NCBI GenBank assembly: GCA_017466825.1
Contig: JAFTTJ010000006.1
Coordinates: 97,368 to 161,367, forward strand
Length of the DNA stretch: 64,000 nt
Source of the DNA: Clostridia bacterium
GTDB taxonomy: Bacteria > Bacillota > Clostridia > Christensenellales > Borkfalkiaceae
Direction of reading: 5' to 3'
Shown: positions 32,735-40,395 of the stretch, piece by piece
How positions within the stretch are numbered: position 1 is the stretch's first letter
Layout of the letters: each line of letters starts with the position of its first letter
Made by a program: the position numbers and the translations under genes
The notes under the pieces: model-generated
Told to the model about the DNA's origin: nothing
Database searches by the model: none
What the model saw: the letters and a program-made list of their open reading frames with translations, nothing else

Positions 32735-34198
32735 ATGAGTTATATCGTTGCAATCGACGAAGGCACGACTAGTACGAGAGCCGTTTTATACGACTTAGAG
32801 CAAAAGAAAATCGTTCAACAAAAATCTTCGCCGATAAATCAAATTTATCCAAAGCCGTCTTTCGTTGAAGAAAACGCCAACGAAATTTACGCCGAAACAC
32901 TTTCTTCTTTAATCGAAATTTTAGAAGGGGCGGACGATATTAAAAAGGTGGTCGGCATAGGTATCACCAACCAAAGGGAAACGGTTATCGCTTGGGATAG
33001 ACTGACTGGCAAACCGCTTTACAACGCTATCGTTTGGCAATGCCGTCGTACCGCCGATTTTATGGCCGAACTCGATAAAACTCACGGCGATATTATCCGC
33101 CGAAAAACTGGGCTCGTCATGGACGCTTATTTTTCGGCGAGCAAGATAAAATGGCTTATCGACAACGTGCCTGCCGTCAGCGAAAAACTTGCTAAAAACG
33201 AAGTTTGTTTCGGCACGGTAGACAGTTTTTTGATATATAAACTCACGGGCGGAAAGGCTTTCGTAACCGACGTAACCAACGCGTCTAGAACTATGCTTTT
33301 AAACGTCCAAACCCTTGATTATGACGACGAACTCTTAGCCCTTTTCGGTGTACCGAGAAGTTCGCTTCCAACGGTTGTCGATTCTGACGCAGTCGTCGGC
33401 GAATTTGAATATTCGGGTGTTAAAATACCCATTTGCGGTATTGCAGGCGACCAACAATCGGCGCTCGTAGGTCAAGGTTGTTTTGACGTAGGCACGAGCA
33501 AAGTTACGTACGGTACGGGCTTGTTTATGCTCTATAACCTAGGCAATAAGCCGATTATCTCTCAAAACGGGCTTGTAACGACGGTTGCGTACAAAATTGG
33601 CGAACATCTTGCTTACGCCTTTGAAGGTAGCGTTTTCAACGCGGGTAGCACTATTCAATGGCTTAGGGACAACTTGGGCTTTTTTAAGTCGTCTAAAGAT
33701 AGCGAAGGGCTTGCGCTCAAAGTTGCAGATAACGGCGGAGTATATTTAGTGCCTGCTTTCACGGGGCTTGGCGCGCCCGTTTGGAATAGCGACGCAAGGG
33801 GGCTTATTTGCGGACTAACCCGTGGGGCAACCAAAGAACATATCGTAAGGGCAGGGCTTGAAGCGATGGCGTATTCGGCTAAGGATTTAGCCGTCGTTAT
33901 GGAAAAGGAAAGCGGTGAAAAAATGCTCGAACTTCGCTCGGACGGCGGGGCTTCGGCAAACGACTTTTTAATGCAGTTTCAAGCGGACGTTTTGGATATC
34001 CCCGTAAACCGCCCAGTCGAAAAAGAGAGCACCGCTCTCGGCGCGGTTTACCTTTGCGCGGTCGGGCTTAAAGTTATGAGCCTTGGCGATTTGGCTAAGT
34101 TTAGACAGACCGAAAAACTCTTCACCCCGAGTGGGGATGAAAAATATAAAAAGTATTACGGCGAGTGGCAAACCGCCGTTAAAAGGAGCACGTTATGA
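32735..34198 (+). CDS. glpK: Glycerol kinase
   Basis: 487 residues from the ATG at 32735 (GGGAGAAAA upstream); an in-frame ATG at 32663 overlaps the promoter. FGGY-kinase motifs: YIVAIDEGTTSTRAVLYD, QREVIAWDR-like GITNQRETVIAWDRLTG, FLIYKLTGG, ICGIAGDQQSALVGQ, YGTGLFMLYN, and GGASANDFLMQFQADVL. It phosphorylates glycerol to glycerol 3-phosphate. The stop overlaps the start of a lipase-like gene, implying that glycerol comes from glycerolipid or monoacylglycerol hydrolysis. Confidence 0.96.
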   Translation: MSYIVAIDEGTTSTRAVLYDLEQKKIVQQKSSPINQIYPKPSFVEENANEIYAETLSSLIEILEGADDIKKVVGIGITNQRETVIAWDRLTGKPLYNAIVWQCRRTADFMAELDKTHGDIIRRKTGLVMDAYFSASKIKWLIDNVPAVSEKLAKNEVCFGTVDSFLIYKLTGGKAFVTDVTNASRTMLLNVQTLDYDDELLALFGVPRSSLPTVVDSDAVVGEFEYSGVKIPICGIAGDQQSALVGQGCFDVGTSKVTYGTGLFMLYNLGNKPIISQNGLVTTVAYKIGEHLAYAFEGSVFNAGSTIQWLRDNLGFFKSSKDSEGLALKVADNGGVYLVPAFTGLGAPVWNSDARGLICGLTRGATKEHIVRAGLEAMAYSAKDLAVVMEKESGEKMLELRSDGGASANDFLMQFQADVLDIPVNRPVEKESTALGAVYLCAVGLKVMSLGDLAKFRQTEKLFTPSGDEKYKKYYGEWQTAVKRSTL

Positions 34199-35106
34199 TA
34201 GAAAGAGAATTTACCGCTTCCGACGGCAAGAAAATTTTTTATAGATTTTGGCAAGCGTCAATGGCAAAGGGTATGGTTCAAATCGTGCACGGCATGGCGG
34301 AAAACACCCAAAGATATACGGCTTTCGCCGAATATATGGTAAGTAGGGGTTATCACGTTTTTGCCGAAGACCATAGGGGACACGGGCTAACGGACGATTG
34401 TAGCGGATATTCTGACGGCGATATGTTCCAAAAAACTTTATCCGACGTGCGTGAACTCGGCGTTATTCATAAAAATTTATACCCAAAACTTCCGCTCATA
34501 ATCGTAGGTCATAGTTACGGCTCGTTTTTAACGCAGGCGTACTTAGAAAAATTTGGCGATTTAGTAGACGGCGCGGTAGTTGGCGGTAGCGCTATGATGA
34601 AGGGGGTTTTGGTTACGGCAGGTAGCGTCGTTTCTACTTTGGGCTGTATTTTCGGGCTTAAGAAAAAGCCTGCTAAACTTCTCGCAAATATGAGTTTCGG
34701 CTCGTATAATAAAAAGTTTACCGAAGGTAATTTTATATCGTCGATTAAGGAAGAGTGTGAGATTTACGAAAAGGCTTGGGGTTGTAATTTCGTTTTGAGT
34801 TACAACTTTTACAAGTATTTCTTTAAAGGTTTAAAAACCCTTTACAAGAAGAAAAATTATACTAAAATCGACGTTAATAAACCCTTGCTTTTGATTTCGG
34901 GCAAGGACGACCCCGTAGGCGATATGGGCGAGTCGGTGTTAAAACTTAAAGAATTTTACATAAAAACGGTCGGCGTAAAATGCGTTGAAACGGTTATTTA
35001 CGACGGCGTAAGACACGAATATTTTAACGATACGTCAAGGCGTGACGCCTTTGAAAAAGTCGCGGAATTTTGCGACGGCGTTGTCGTAAAGGAAAGTAGT
35101 AAGTGA
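34195..35106 (+). CDS. Alpha/beta hydrolase, lysophospholipase/monoacylglycerol lipase-like
   Basis: 303 residues. The nucleophile elbow is VGHSYGSFL, preceded by the oxyanion-type IVHGMAEN and DHRGHGLTD, and followed by SGKDDPVGD (Asp) and VRHEYFND (His). This order is that of the PldB/monoglyceride lipase group. No signal peptide is present. Its ATGA overlap with glpK suggests that released glycerol is at once phosphorylated. The CCA-adding enzyme gene follows with a GTGA overlap. Confidence 0.88.
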   Translation: MIEREFTASDGKKIFYRFWQASMAKGMVQIVHGMAENTQRYTAFAEYMVSRGYHVFAEDHRGHGLTDDCSGYSDGDMFQKTLSDVRELGVIHKNLYPKLPLIIVGHSYGSFLTQAYLEKFGDLVDGAVVGGSAMMKGVLVTAGSVVSTLGCIFGLKKKPAKLLANMSFGSYNKKFTEGNFISSIKEECEIYEKAWGCNFVLSYNFYKYFFKGLKTLYKKKNYTKIDVNKPLLLISGKDDPVGDMGESVLKLKEFYIKTVGVKCVETVIYDGVRHEYFNDTSRRDAFEKVAEFCDGVVVKESSK

Positions 35107-36464
35107 AAGAAATAAAAAGGGCTAGCGTTGCGCTCCCTGATTCGGTAAGGCAAATAATATCCCGTCTTGAAGACAAGGGCTTTAAAGCCTACGCCGTGGG
35201 CGGTGCGGTGCGAGATAGCCTTTCGGGTAAAACCCCGCAAGATTGGGACGTTGCGACGTCGGCTCTCCCCGAAAAAATAATAGAGATTTTCAACGATTAC
35301 ACCGTTATACCCACGGGCTTAAAGCACGGCACGGTTACGGTGAGAATAGAAGGAGAGAATTTTGAAATAACTACCTTTCGCTCGGACGGGGATTACGTAG
35401 ATTGCCGTCATCCAAGCAGGGTTGATTTCGTAAGCGATATAACCCAAGATTTGCGCCGTCGCGACTTTACCGTAAACGCTATGGCTTACAATGAAAAAGA
35501 TGGGTTAATCGACTTATACGGCGGTTTAGACGATATAAAAGGTGGAATTTTACGCGCGGTGGGAGATGCCTGCGAGCGTTTTGAAGAAGACGCTTTGCGA
35601 ATTTTACGCTGTCTTAGATTCGTTTCTTCAACGGGGTTTTCCGTTGAAGAAAAAACCTTAAAGGCAATGCGTGAAAAGGCGAATTTACTAAAAAACGTTT
35701 CCGCCGAAAGGGTGTTTGCCGAACTTGACAAAATACTTTTAGGCGAGCACGTTCAAAAGGCGCTCACCGTTTGCCCCGAAGTTATTTTTACCGTTATTCC
35801 CGAACTTGAAAGATGTTACGGCTTTTTACAGCATAGCAAGTGGCATTTGTACGACGTGTATAAACACACGGTAATCGCTACGGCAAGCATAAGCGCGGAT
35901 AGAAATTTAAGGTGGTGCATGCTACTGCACGATATCGGCAAGCCCGACAAATTCTTTTTGGACGACAAGGGGCAGGGGCATTTTTACGGGCATCCCGAAC
36001 TGTCTGAAAAGATGGCTTTAAAGGTGTTCAAAAGACTAAAAGCGCCTAACGATCTTACTAAAAAGGTTTGCGAGTTGATTAAATATCACGATAGACCGTT
36101 TGCGATAGACCGTAAAAAATTAAAGAGAGATTTATCCAAGTTTGGCAAGGAATTGACGCTTGGGCTTTTGCAAGTAAAAATTGCCGATAATAACGGGCAG
36201 GGCACGCAAATTGCCCTTGCCGAAAGCGATAACGTTTTAAAGGTAAAAGAAATAGTTTTAGACGTAATAAACAGCGGTGAGTGCTATACGCTAAAAGACT
36301 TGGAAATTGACGGAAAAGACGTTGAAAGGTTTGGATTTAAAGGAAAACAAGTCGGCGAAGTTTTGTCCGACGTTTTATCCGACGTTTTGTCAGACAACTT
36401 GCCAAACGAAAGGCAAAGGCTTTTGCAAAGCCTTGAAAAAAGAGCCGAAAGATTAAAAAAGTAA
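35103..36464 (+). CDS. cca: CCA tRNA nucleotidyltransferase (class II)
   Basis: 453 residues starting at GTG 35103, overlapping the previous stop. The head domain has AYAVGGAVRDSLSG, the metal-binding DWDVATS, and RRDFTVNAMAYNE; then EEDALRILRCLRF. A HD-type segment follows (WCMLLHDIGKP, YHDRPF). It adds or repairs the 3' CCA of tRNAs, or at least a related poly(A)-polymerase activity. Near the C-terminus a 12-base unit is repeated three times, giving VLSD three times. The dispersed 16-mer lies one base after the stop. Confidence 0.94.
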   Translation: MKEIKRASVALPDSVRQIISRLEDKGFKAYAVGGAVRDSLSGKTPQDWDVATSALPEKIIEIFNDYTVIPTGLKHGTVTVRIEGENFEITTFRSDGDYVDCRHPSRVDFVSDITQDLRRRDFTVNAMAYNEKDGLIDLYGGLDDIKGGILRAVGDACERFEEDALRILRCLRFVSSTGFSVEEKTLKAMREKANLLKNVSAERVFAELDKILLGEHVQKALTVCPEVIFTVIPELERCYGFLQHSKWHLYDVYKHTVIATASISADRNLRWCMLLHDIGKPDKFFLDDKGQGHFYGHPELSEKMALKVFKRLKAPNDLTKKVCELIKYHDRPFAIDRKKLKRDLSKFGKELTLGLLQVKIADNNGQGTQIALAESDNVLKVKEIVLDVINSGECYTLKDLEIDGKDVERFGFKGKQVGEVLSDVLSDVLSDNLPNERQRLLQSLEKRAERLKK

Positions 36465-36465
36465 G

Positions 36466-36481
36466 CCTATAAGTCGATTAT
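36466..36481 (+). repeat. Dispersed 16-mer, copy after cca
   Basis: Exact CCTATAAGTCGATTAT, one base after the cca stop, in gene orientation and 30 bases ahead of the uvrC start. Confidence 0.8.
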
Positions 36482-36511
36482 TTGCAAATTTTTACCCAAA
36501 GGTGGTGGAGT

Positions 36512-38338
36512 ATGAACGAAAATATTGAAAAAAAATTATCAATGCTTCCGGATAGCCCGGGAGTTTACGTCATGCTCAATAGCGAAAAAACGGTCATTTA
36601 CGTAGGCAAGGCAAAGGTGCTTAAAAATAGGGTTAGGCAGTATTTTCATCTAAGTAAAAAGCCCGAAAAAGTAATGGCTATGGTCGCCAATATAGACGAC
36701 TTTTATTATATAATAACCAACTCTGAAATAGACGCCCTTTCGCTTGAAAACAACCTTATTAAAAAGTATAAGCCGAGATATAATATTCTACTTAAAGACG
36801 ACAAGACTTATCCGTATATAAAAGTCAATTTAAAGGAGAATTTTCCGTCCTTTTCGGTTACCAGAAAAATCCGTCGCGACGGGGCTAAATACTTTGGCCC
36901 GTTTATGGGTGGCGTCAGCGCAAACGAAACGCTTGAAATTATAAATACGGCGTTTATGACGAGAAGTTGCGCCATAAAAATCGACGTTCAAAAACCTAAA
37001 AAAGAGTGTTTGAACTATCACATTAAAAAGTGCCTTGCGCCTTGCTCGGGCAGATGCGACAGGGCGGAATATATGCAAAGGGTAAACTCGGCTCTCGACT
37101 TTTTGTCGGGTAATGACGATACCGTAGAACAGATTTTAAAAGAGAAAATGTTTAAGTTTTCGGCGCTTGAAGAGTTTGAAATTGCAATGAATTTTAGAGA
37201 GCGCTTGAAGATGCTTGAAAAGATAAAGTTAAAGCGAATTACCGCTTTAAACAAATTTGTCGACATAGACGTTTTAGCCGTTTCAACCAACGGCGTTTAC
37301 TCTAGCGCGAACTTGCTTTTTACCCGTGGCGGAAGGATGCAAGGCGGTAAAAATTTTGCGTTAGAAGACGCGTCTGAAACCGAATCGGAAATGATTATAA
37401 GTTTTATTTCGCAATATTATTCTTCGGGGGTGGAAATACCCGACGAGATTTTAATTTCTGAAGAAATTACCGATAATCGACTTATAGCCGAGTATTTTAA
37501 GGTGAATTTTGGCAAAACGGTAGCGATAACCCACCCCGAGCGCGGTATAAAACGCCAACTTGTCGACATGGCGAAGAAAAACGCCGAAGACTATCTCGAA
37601 AAGGAAATCGACCGCATTAAGCATAAAGACGATATGACGAGAGCGGCTTGCGAAAAACTAAAAAAAGTGCTTTCGCTTAAAAAATATCCCCGCCGTATGG
37701 AGTGTTACGATATTTCGCATATAAGCGGAGTTGATAAGGTTGGTTCAATGGTCGTGTTTATCGACGGCGAGCCCGACAAGACGAGTTATCGCAGGTTTAA
37801 AATTAAAACGGTTGAAGGCTCGGACGACTTTGCTTGTTTGCAGGAAGTTTTAAAGCGCAGGCTCGATAAACTCGGCACGAGTGAAGAAGAGAATTTCCCT
37901 ATGCCAGACCTAATTGTTATCGACGGTGGCAAGGGGCAACTTTCGTCCGTCAAGGAGATTTTAGACGGGTATCCCAATCTTAAAATTGACCTTATTTCGC
38001 TTGCAAAGCAGCAGGAAGAAATATTTACCGAGCATAGCCAAGATCCCGTCGTTTTGCCACGGCGAGAGTACGTTTTGAAGATGTTACAGCGCATAAGGGA
38101 CGAGGCGCATAGGTTTGCTATAACCTATCACAAAGCCACCCACCAAAAGACTAATTTGAAGTCGGTTTTCGAGCAAATCGACGGTATCGGCGCAAAAAAA
38201 CGCAAGGCGCTTTTAGACCGCTTTGGCAGTATTGAAAATATAAAGCGGGCAAGCCTTGAACAGCTTGCCCAAGTTGACGGCATAGGCGCAACTTATGCTA
38301 AAAAAATTAAGGAGTTTTTTACCGATTATGAAGGTTAG
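36512..38338 (+). CDS. uvrC: Excinuclease ABC subunit C
   Basis: 608 residues from the ATG at 36512 (GGTGGTGGAG upstream); an in-frame TTG at 36482 falls in the repeat region. The GIY-YIG domain reads DSPGVYVMLNSEKTVIYVGKA. Then come RYNILLKDDKTYPYIKV, the Cys cluster ECLNYHIKKCLAPCSG, a UvrB-binding segment, the RNase H-like endonuclease part (MECYDISHISGVDKVGSMVVF, DLIVIDGGKGQLSSV) and C-terminal helix-hairpin-helix motifs (IDGIGAKKRKALL, VDGIGATYAKKI). It makes the dual incisions in nucleotide excision repair. Confidence 0.97.
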   Translation: MNENIEKKLSMLPDSPGVYVMLNSEKTVIYVGKAKVLKNRVRQYFHLSKKPEKVMAMVANIDDFYYIITNSEIDALSLENNLIKKYKPRYNILLKDDKTYPYIKVNLKENFPSFSVTRKIRRDGAKYFGPFMGGVSANETLEIINTAFMTRSCAIKIDVQKPKKECLNYHIKKCLAPCSGRCDRAEYMQRVNSALDFLSGNDDTVEQILKEKMFKFSALEEFEIAMNFRERLKMLEKIKLKRITALNKFVDIDVLAVSTNGVYSSANLLFTRGGRMQGGKNFALEDASETESEMIISFISQYYSSGVEIPDEILISEEITDNRLIAEYFKVNFGKTVAITHPERGIKRQLVDMAKKNAEDYLEKEIDRIKHKDDMTRAACEKLKKVLSLKKYPRRMECYDISHISGVDKVGSMVVFIDGEPDKTSYRRFKIKTVEGSDDFACLQEVLKRRLDKLGTSEEENFPMPDLIVIDGGKGQLSSVKEILDGYPNLKIDLISLAKQQEEIFTEHSQDPVVLPRREYVLKMLQRIRDEAHRFAITYHKATHQKTNLKSVFEQIDGIGAKKRKALLDRFGSIENIKRASLEQLAQVDGIGATYAKKIKEFFTDYEG

Positions 38339-39263
38339 AAAGGTTAAAGAAGAAGTCGTAAGAGTTTCGGTAAACGATTTTGCAAAAGAATTAGATTTAA
38401 AAGTCGTTTCAAAGGGCAGGGGAGAAATCGTTTTAAGTTCGATTAGCGTTTCTCGTCCCGGGCTTCAACTAACGGGGTACTTCGTGCATTTCGATAGCGG
38501 AAGAGTTCAGGTTATCGGCAACGCCGAAAACGAATATTTAAAGGGTATGACGACTGAAAAAAGGTATCAAGCGCTTGAAAATCTCATCTCGCGCGCAATA
38601 CCTTGTTTAATAGTTGCAAGGGGGCTTGAAATTTTCCCCGAAGTAGTTGAACTTTGCGAAAAGCACGATTGTCCGCTCTTTTCGTCAAGCAAAATTACTA
38701 CCGTGCTTATCAACGACGTAACCGCTTATAAAAGCGAAGTTTTAGCGCCCACTCAAATAGCGCACGGCGTTTTCGTAGACGTTTTCGGCATAGGCATTTT
38801 GATCACGGGTAAATCGGGCGTAGGTAAAAGCGAAATCGCGCTCGACCTTGTAAACCGTGGGCATAGACTCGTCGCCGACGACTCGGTTATTATTAAAAAT
38901 ATAAACGATAAACTTATAGGCAAGTCCCCCGTAAACATCCGTTATTTTATGGAAATTAGGGGAATTGGTATAATTAACGTCCAACAAATGTTCGGGCCGG
39001 GCGCAATCAGTCCGTCAAAAACTATCGATATCATTGCCGAACTTTCCCCGTGGGAACATGGTAAGGGCTACGAACGTATCGGCAACGAGGACGTTTACGA
39101 AGAGATTTTAGGCGAAAAGGTTTTAAAACTCAATATCCCCGTAACCCCCGGTAGAAATATCCCTATCGTTTTAGAAACCGCCGCTCGTCAATTCCGCTTA
39201 AAGCAAGCCGGTTACGACGCCGCATCCGACTTGATAAATTCGGTTTTCGGAACTAACGAATAA
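38328..39263 (+). CDS. hprK: HPr kinase/phosphorylase
   Basis: 311 residues from the ATG at 38328, overlapping uvrC by 11 bases; TAAGGAG lies 13 bases upstream, somewhat far, and ATG 38295 is a less likely alternative. The N-terminal domain has LISRAIPCLIVARGLE. The Walker A loop is TGKSGVGKSEIALDLV at about residues 160-175, followed by LVADDSV, the HprK signature MEIRGIGIINVQQMFG, and TPGRNIPIVLETAAR. It phosphorylates HPr on Ser, the switch for carbon catabolite control in low-GC Gram-positive bacteria. Confidence 0.96.
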   Translation: MKVRKVKEEVVRVSVNDFAKELDLKVVSKGRGEIVLSSISVSRPGLQLTGYFVHFDSGRVQVIGNAENEYLKGMTTEKRYQALENLISRAIPCLIVARGLEIFPEVVELCEKHDCPLFSSSKITTVLINDVTAYKSEVLAPTQIAHGVFVDVFGIGILITGKSGVGKSEIALDLVNRGHRLVADDSVIIKNINDKLIGKSPVNIRYFMEIRGIGIINVQQMFGPGAISPSKTIDIIAELSPWEHGKGYERIGNEDVYEEILGEKVLKLNIPVTPGRNIPIVLETAARQFRLKQAGYDAASDLINSVFGTNE

Positions 39264-39284
39264 TGGACGTAATAATAAAAATTC

Positions 39285-39316
39285 AACCCCGTGAGCGAAA
39301 TTTCGCTCACGGGGTT
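39285..39316 (+). terminator. Intrinsic terminator after hprK
   Basis: AACCCCGTGAGCGAAA pairs perfectly with TTTCGCTCACGGGGTT, followed by TTTTAG. Confidence 0.92.
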
Positions 39317-39344
39317 TTTTAGTTGCTATGATTTAAAAGTGGGG

Positions 39345-39932
39345 CTATAAGGCGGTTATTGCAATGGTTAAGGCTTTTACTATATCTTCGAGTGGCATTG
39401 AAAATTCGCCGTTTTTGACTTGGCTTGGTAAAAACGGAACGTGAATAAACCCAACTTTTACTTTGCTACCATGATACTCTTTAAGTAGGTGGTAAAAGAT
39501 TTCGTTGCAAACGAAAGCGCCTGCCGAGTGAGAGATTTGGCAAGGTAAATTTTCGGCTTTAATCTTTTCGGCAATGGTTTTTACGGGCAAGGTGGTAAAG
39601 TAAGCGTTTTCGCCGTCTTCGCAAATTTTTTCAAGGCTAGGCGAGTTGCCTTCGTTATCGGGGATAGGCGCGTCCTTTAAGTTTATTGCTATAAGTTCGG
39701 GGGTGATAGCCCGCCTTCCGCCTGCTTGACCAACGAAAATTATCACGTCGGGATTGATTTCATACGCCTTGTTTTTAACGGCTAAAAAAGCCTTTTCAAA
39801 TACGGTGGGGATTTGCAACTTTTCTACTAAAAACCCACCTATAACTTCATTAAGCGCCAAAACGCACTCTAAACTAGGGTTGATTTTTTCACCGCCAAAA
39901 GGCTCGAATCCCGTAATCAATAACTTTTTCAT
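39345..39932 (-). CDS. pcp: Pyroglutamyl-peptidase (pyrrolidone carboxylate peptidase)
   Basis: 195 residues from the ATG ending at 39932; an upstream in-frame start at 40010 would add an unlikely basic leader. MKKLLITGFEPFGGEKINPS is the family N-terminus. The catalytic Cys lies in SHSAGAFVCNEIFYHLL and the His in GFIHVPFLP; VGQAGGRRAITPELIAIN holds the Glu region. It removes N-terminal pyroglutamate from peptides in the cytoplasm. The ribosome site is weak. Confidence 0.93.
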   Translation of the reverse strand: MKKLLITGFEPFGGEKINPSLECVLALNEVIGGFLVEKLQIPTVFEKAFLAVKNKAYEINPDVIIFVGQAGGRRAITPELIAINLKDAPIPDNEGNSPSLEKICEDGENAYFTTLPVKTIAEKIKAENLPCQISHSAGAFVCNEIFYHLLKEYHGSKVKVGFIHVPFLPSQVKNGEFSMPLEDIVKALTIAITAL

Positions 39933-40124
39933 TTTTTTCAACTTAGTTTTTTGGGTAAAACCCCTTCCTTGTTTTTGGTTTATTTTAGCACCGCTTACGC
40001 TTTTTGTCAAGTGGTTTTATGAGTTAAAATAAAGTTCGCCAAATTAAAAATTGACAAGTTCCTATCGAAACTTGTCAATTGTTGGTGTAGTGGGTTTTTG
40101 CTACCTTTTTTCTTAAAAAATGCG

Positions 40125-40140
40125 TCTATAGGTCGATTAT
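40125..40140 (+). repeat. Dispersed 16-mer variant
   Basis: TCTATAGGTCGATTAT, two mismatches to CCTATAAGTCGATTAT, preceded by TGCG like other copies. This copy is not directly after a gene end. Confidence 0.65.
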
Positions 40141-40290
40141 TAGCATTGCGTGAGAGAAAAGTCTTTAAAATTTAGCCTTTTTACACTAAAATAAAAAATG
40201 AAAAATTTTTCTTTATTTTTTGTTATAAATTTGGTATAATATAGGAAAGAAACTAGAGTAAATCGTTTTTTAAGTGTAAACACGAAAAAT

Positions 40291-40313
40291 TATATAATTT
40301 TTAAAAATATATA
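40291..40313. promoter_or_regulatory. AT-rich palindromic operator upstream of GH28
   Basis: TATATAATTTTTAAAA followed by ATATATAC forms an inverted repeat just upstream of the promoter. A nearly identical sequence, including the trailing ACTTTTTTT, lies at 44989-45010 next to the regulator gene and the surface-protein operon. Confidence 0.55.
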
Positions 40314-40333
40314 CTTTTTTTGTCTATTTGACC

Positions 40334-40363
40334 TTGAAAACGCTAAAACCGATACTTTATAAT
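40334..40363 (+). promoter_or_regulatory. Promoter of the GH28 operon
   Basis: TTGAAA (40334-40339) and TATAAT (40358-40363) with an 18-base spacer, 32 bases before the ATG. Confidence 0.65.
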
Positions 40364-40395
40364 TATAATACCATAATTATAGGTAGGCGTAGCGA

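Larger units (their letters stand above)
39933..40395. other. Divergent intergenic region between pcp and the GH28 gene
   Basis: No gene is supported in these 463 bases. They hold a 12-base-arm hairpin (AATTGACAAGTT 40049-40060 with AACTTGTCAATT 40069-40080) of unknown role, a dispersed-motif copy at 40125, a TATAAT at 40236 with poor -35, an AT-rich palindrome at 40291-40313 and a good promoter at 40334-40363. Confidence 0.7.

Noticed and set aside
36360..36395. Tandem repeat considered as a CRISPR-like array
   Set aside because: The units are 12 bases, without spacers, and in frame within cca.
39881..39915. GGCTCGAATCCCG considered as part of a tRNA
   Set aside because: It lies in pcp, has no matching acceptor or anticodon stems, and no tRNA fold was found.
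39933..40010. N-terminal extension of pcp
   Set aside because: The extra residues are basic and unlike the family, which starts at MKKLLITGFEPF.
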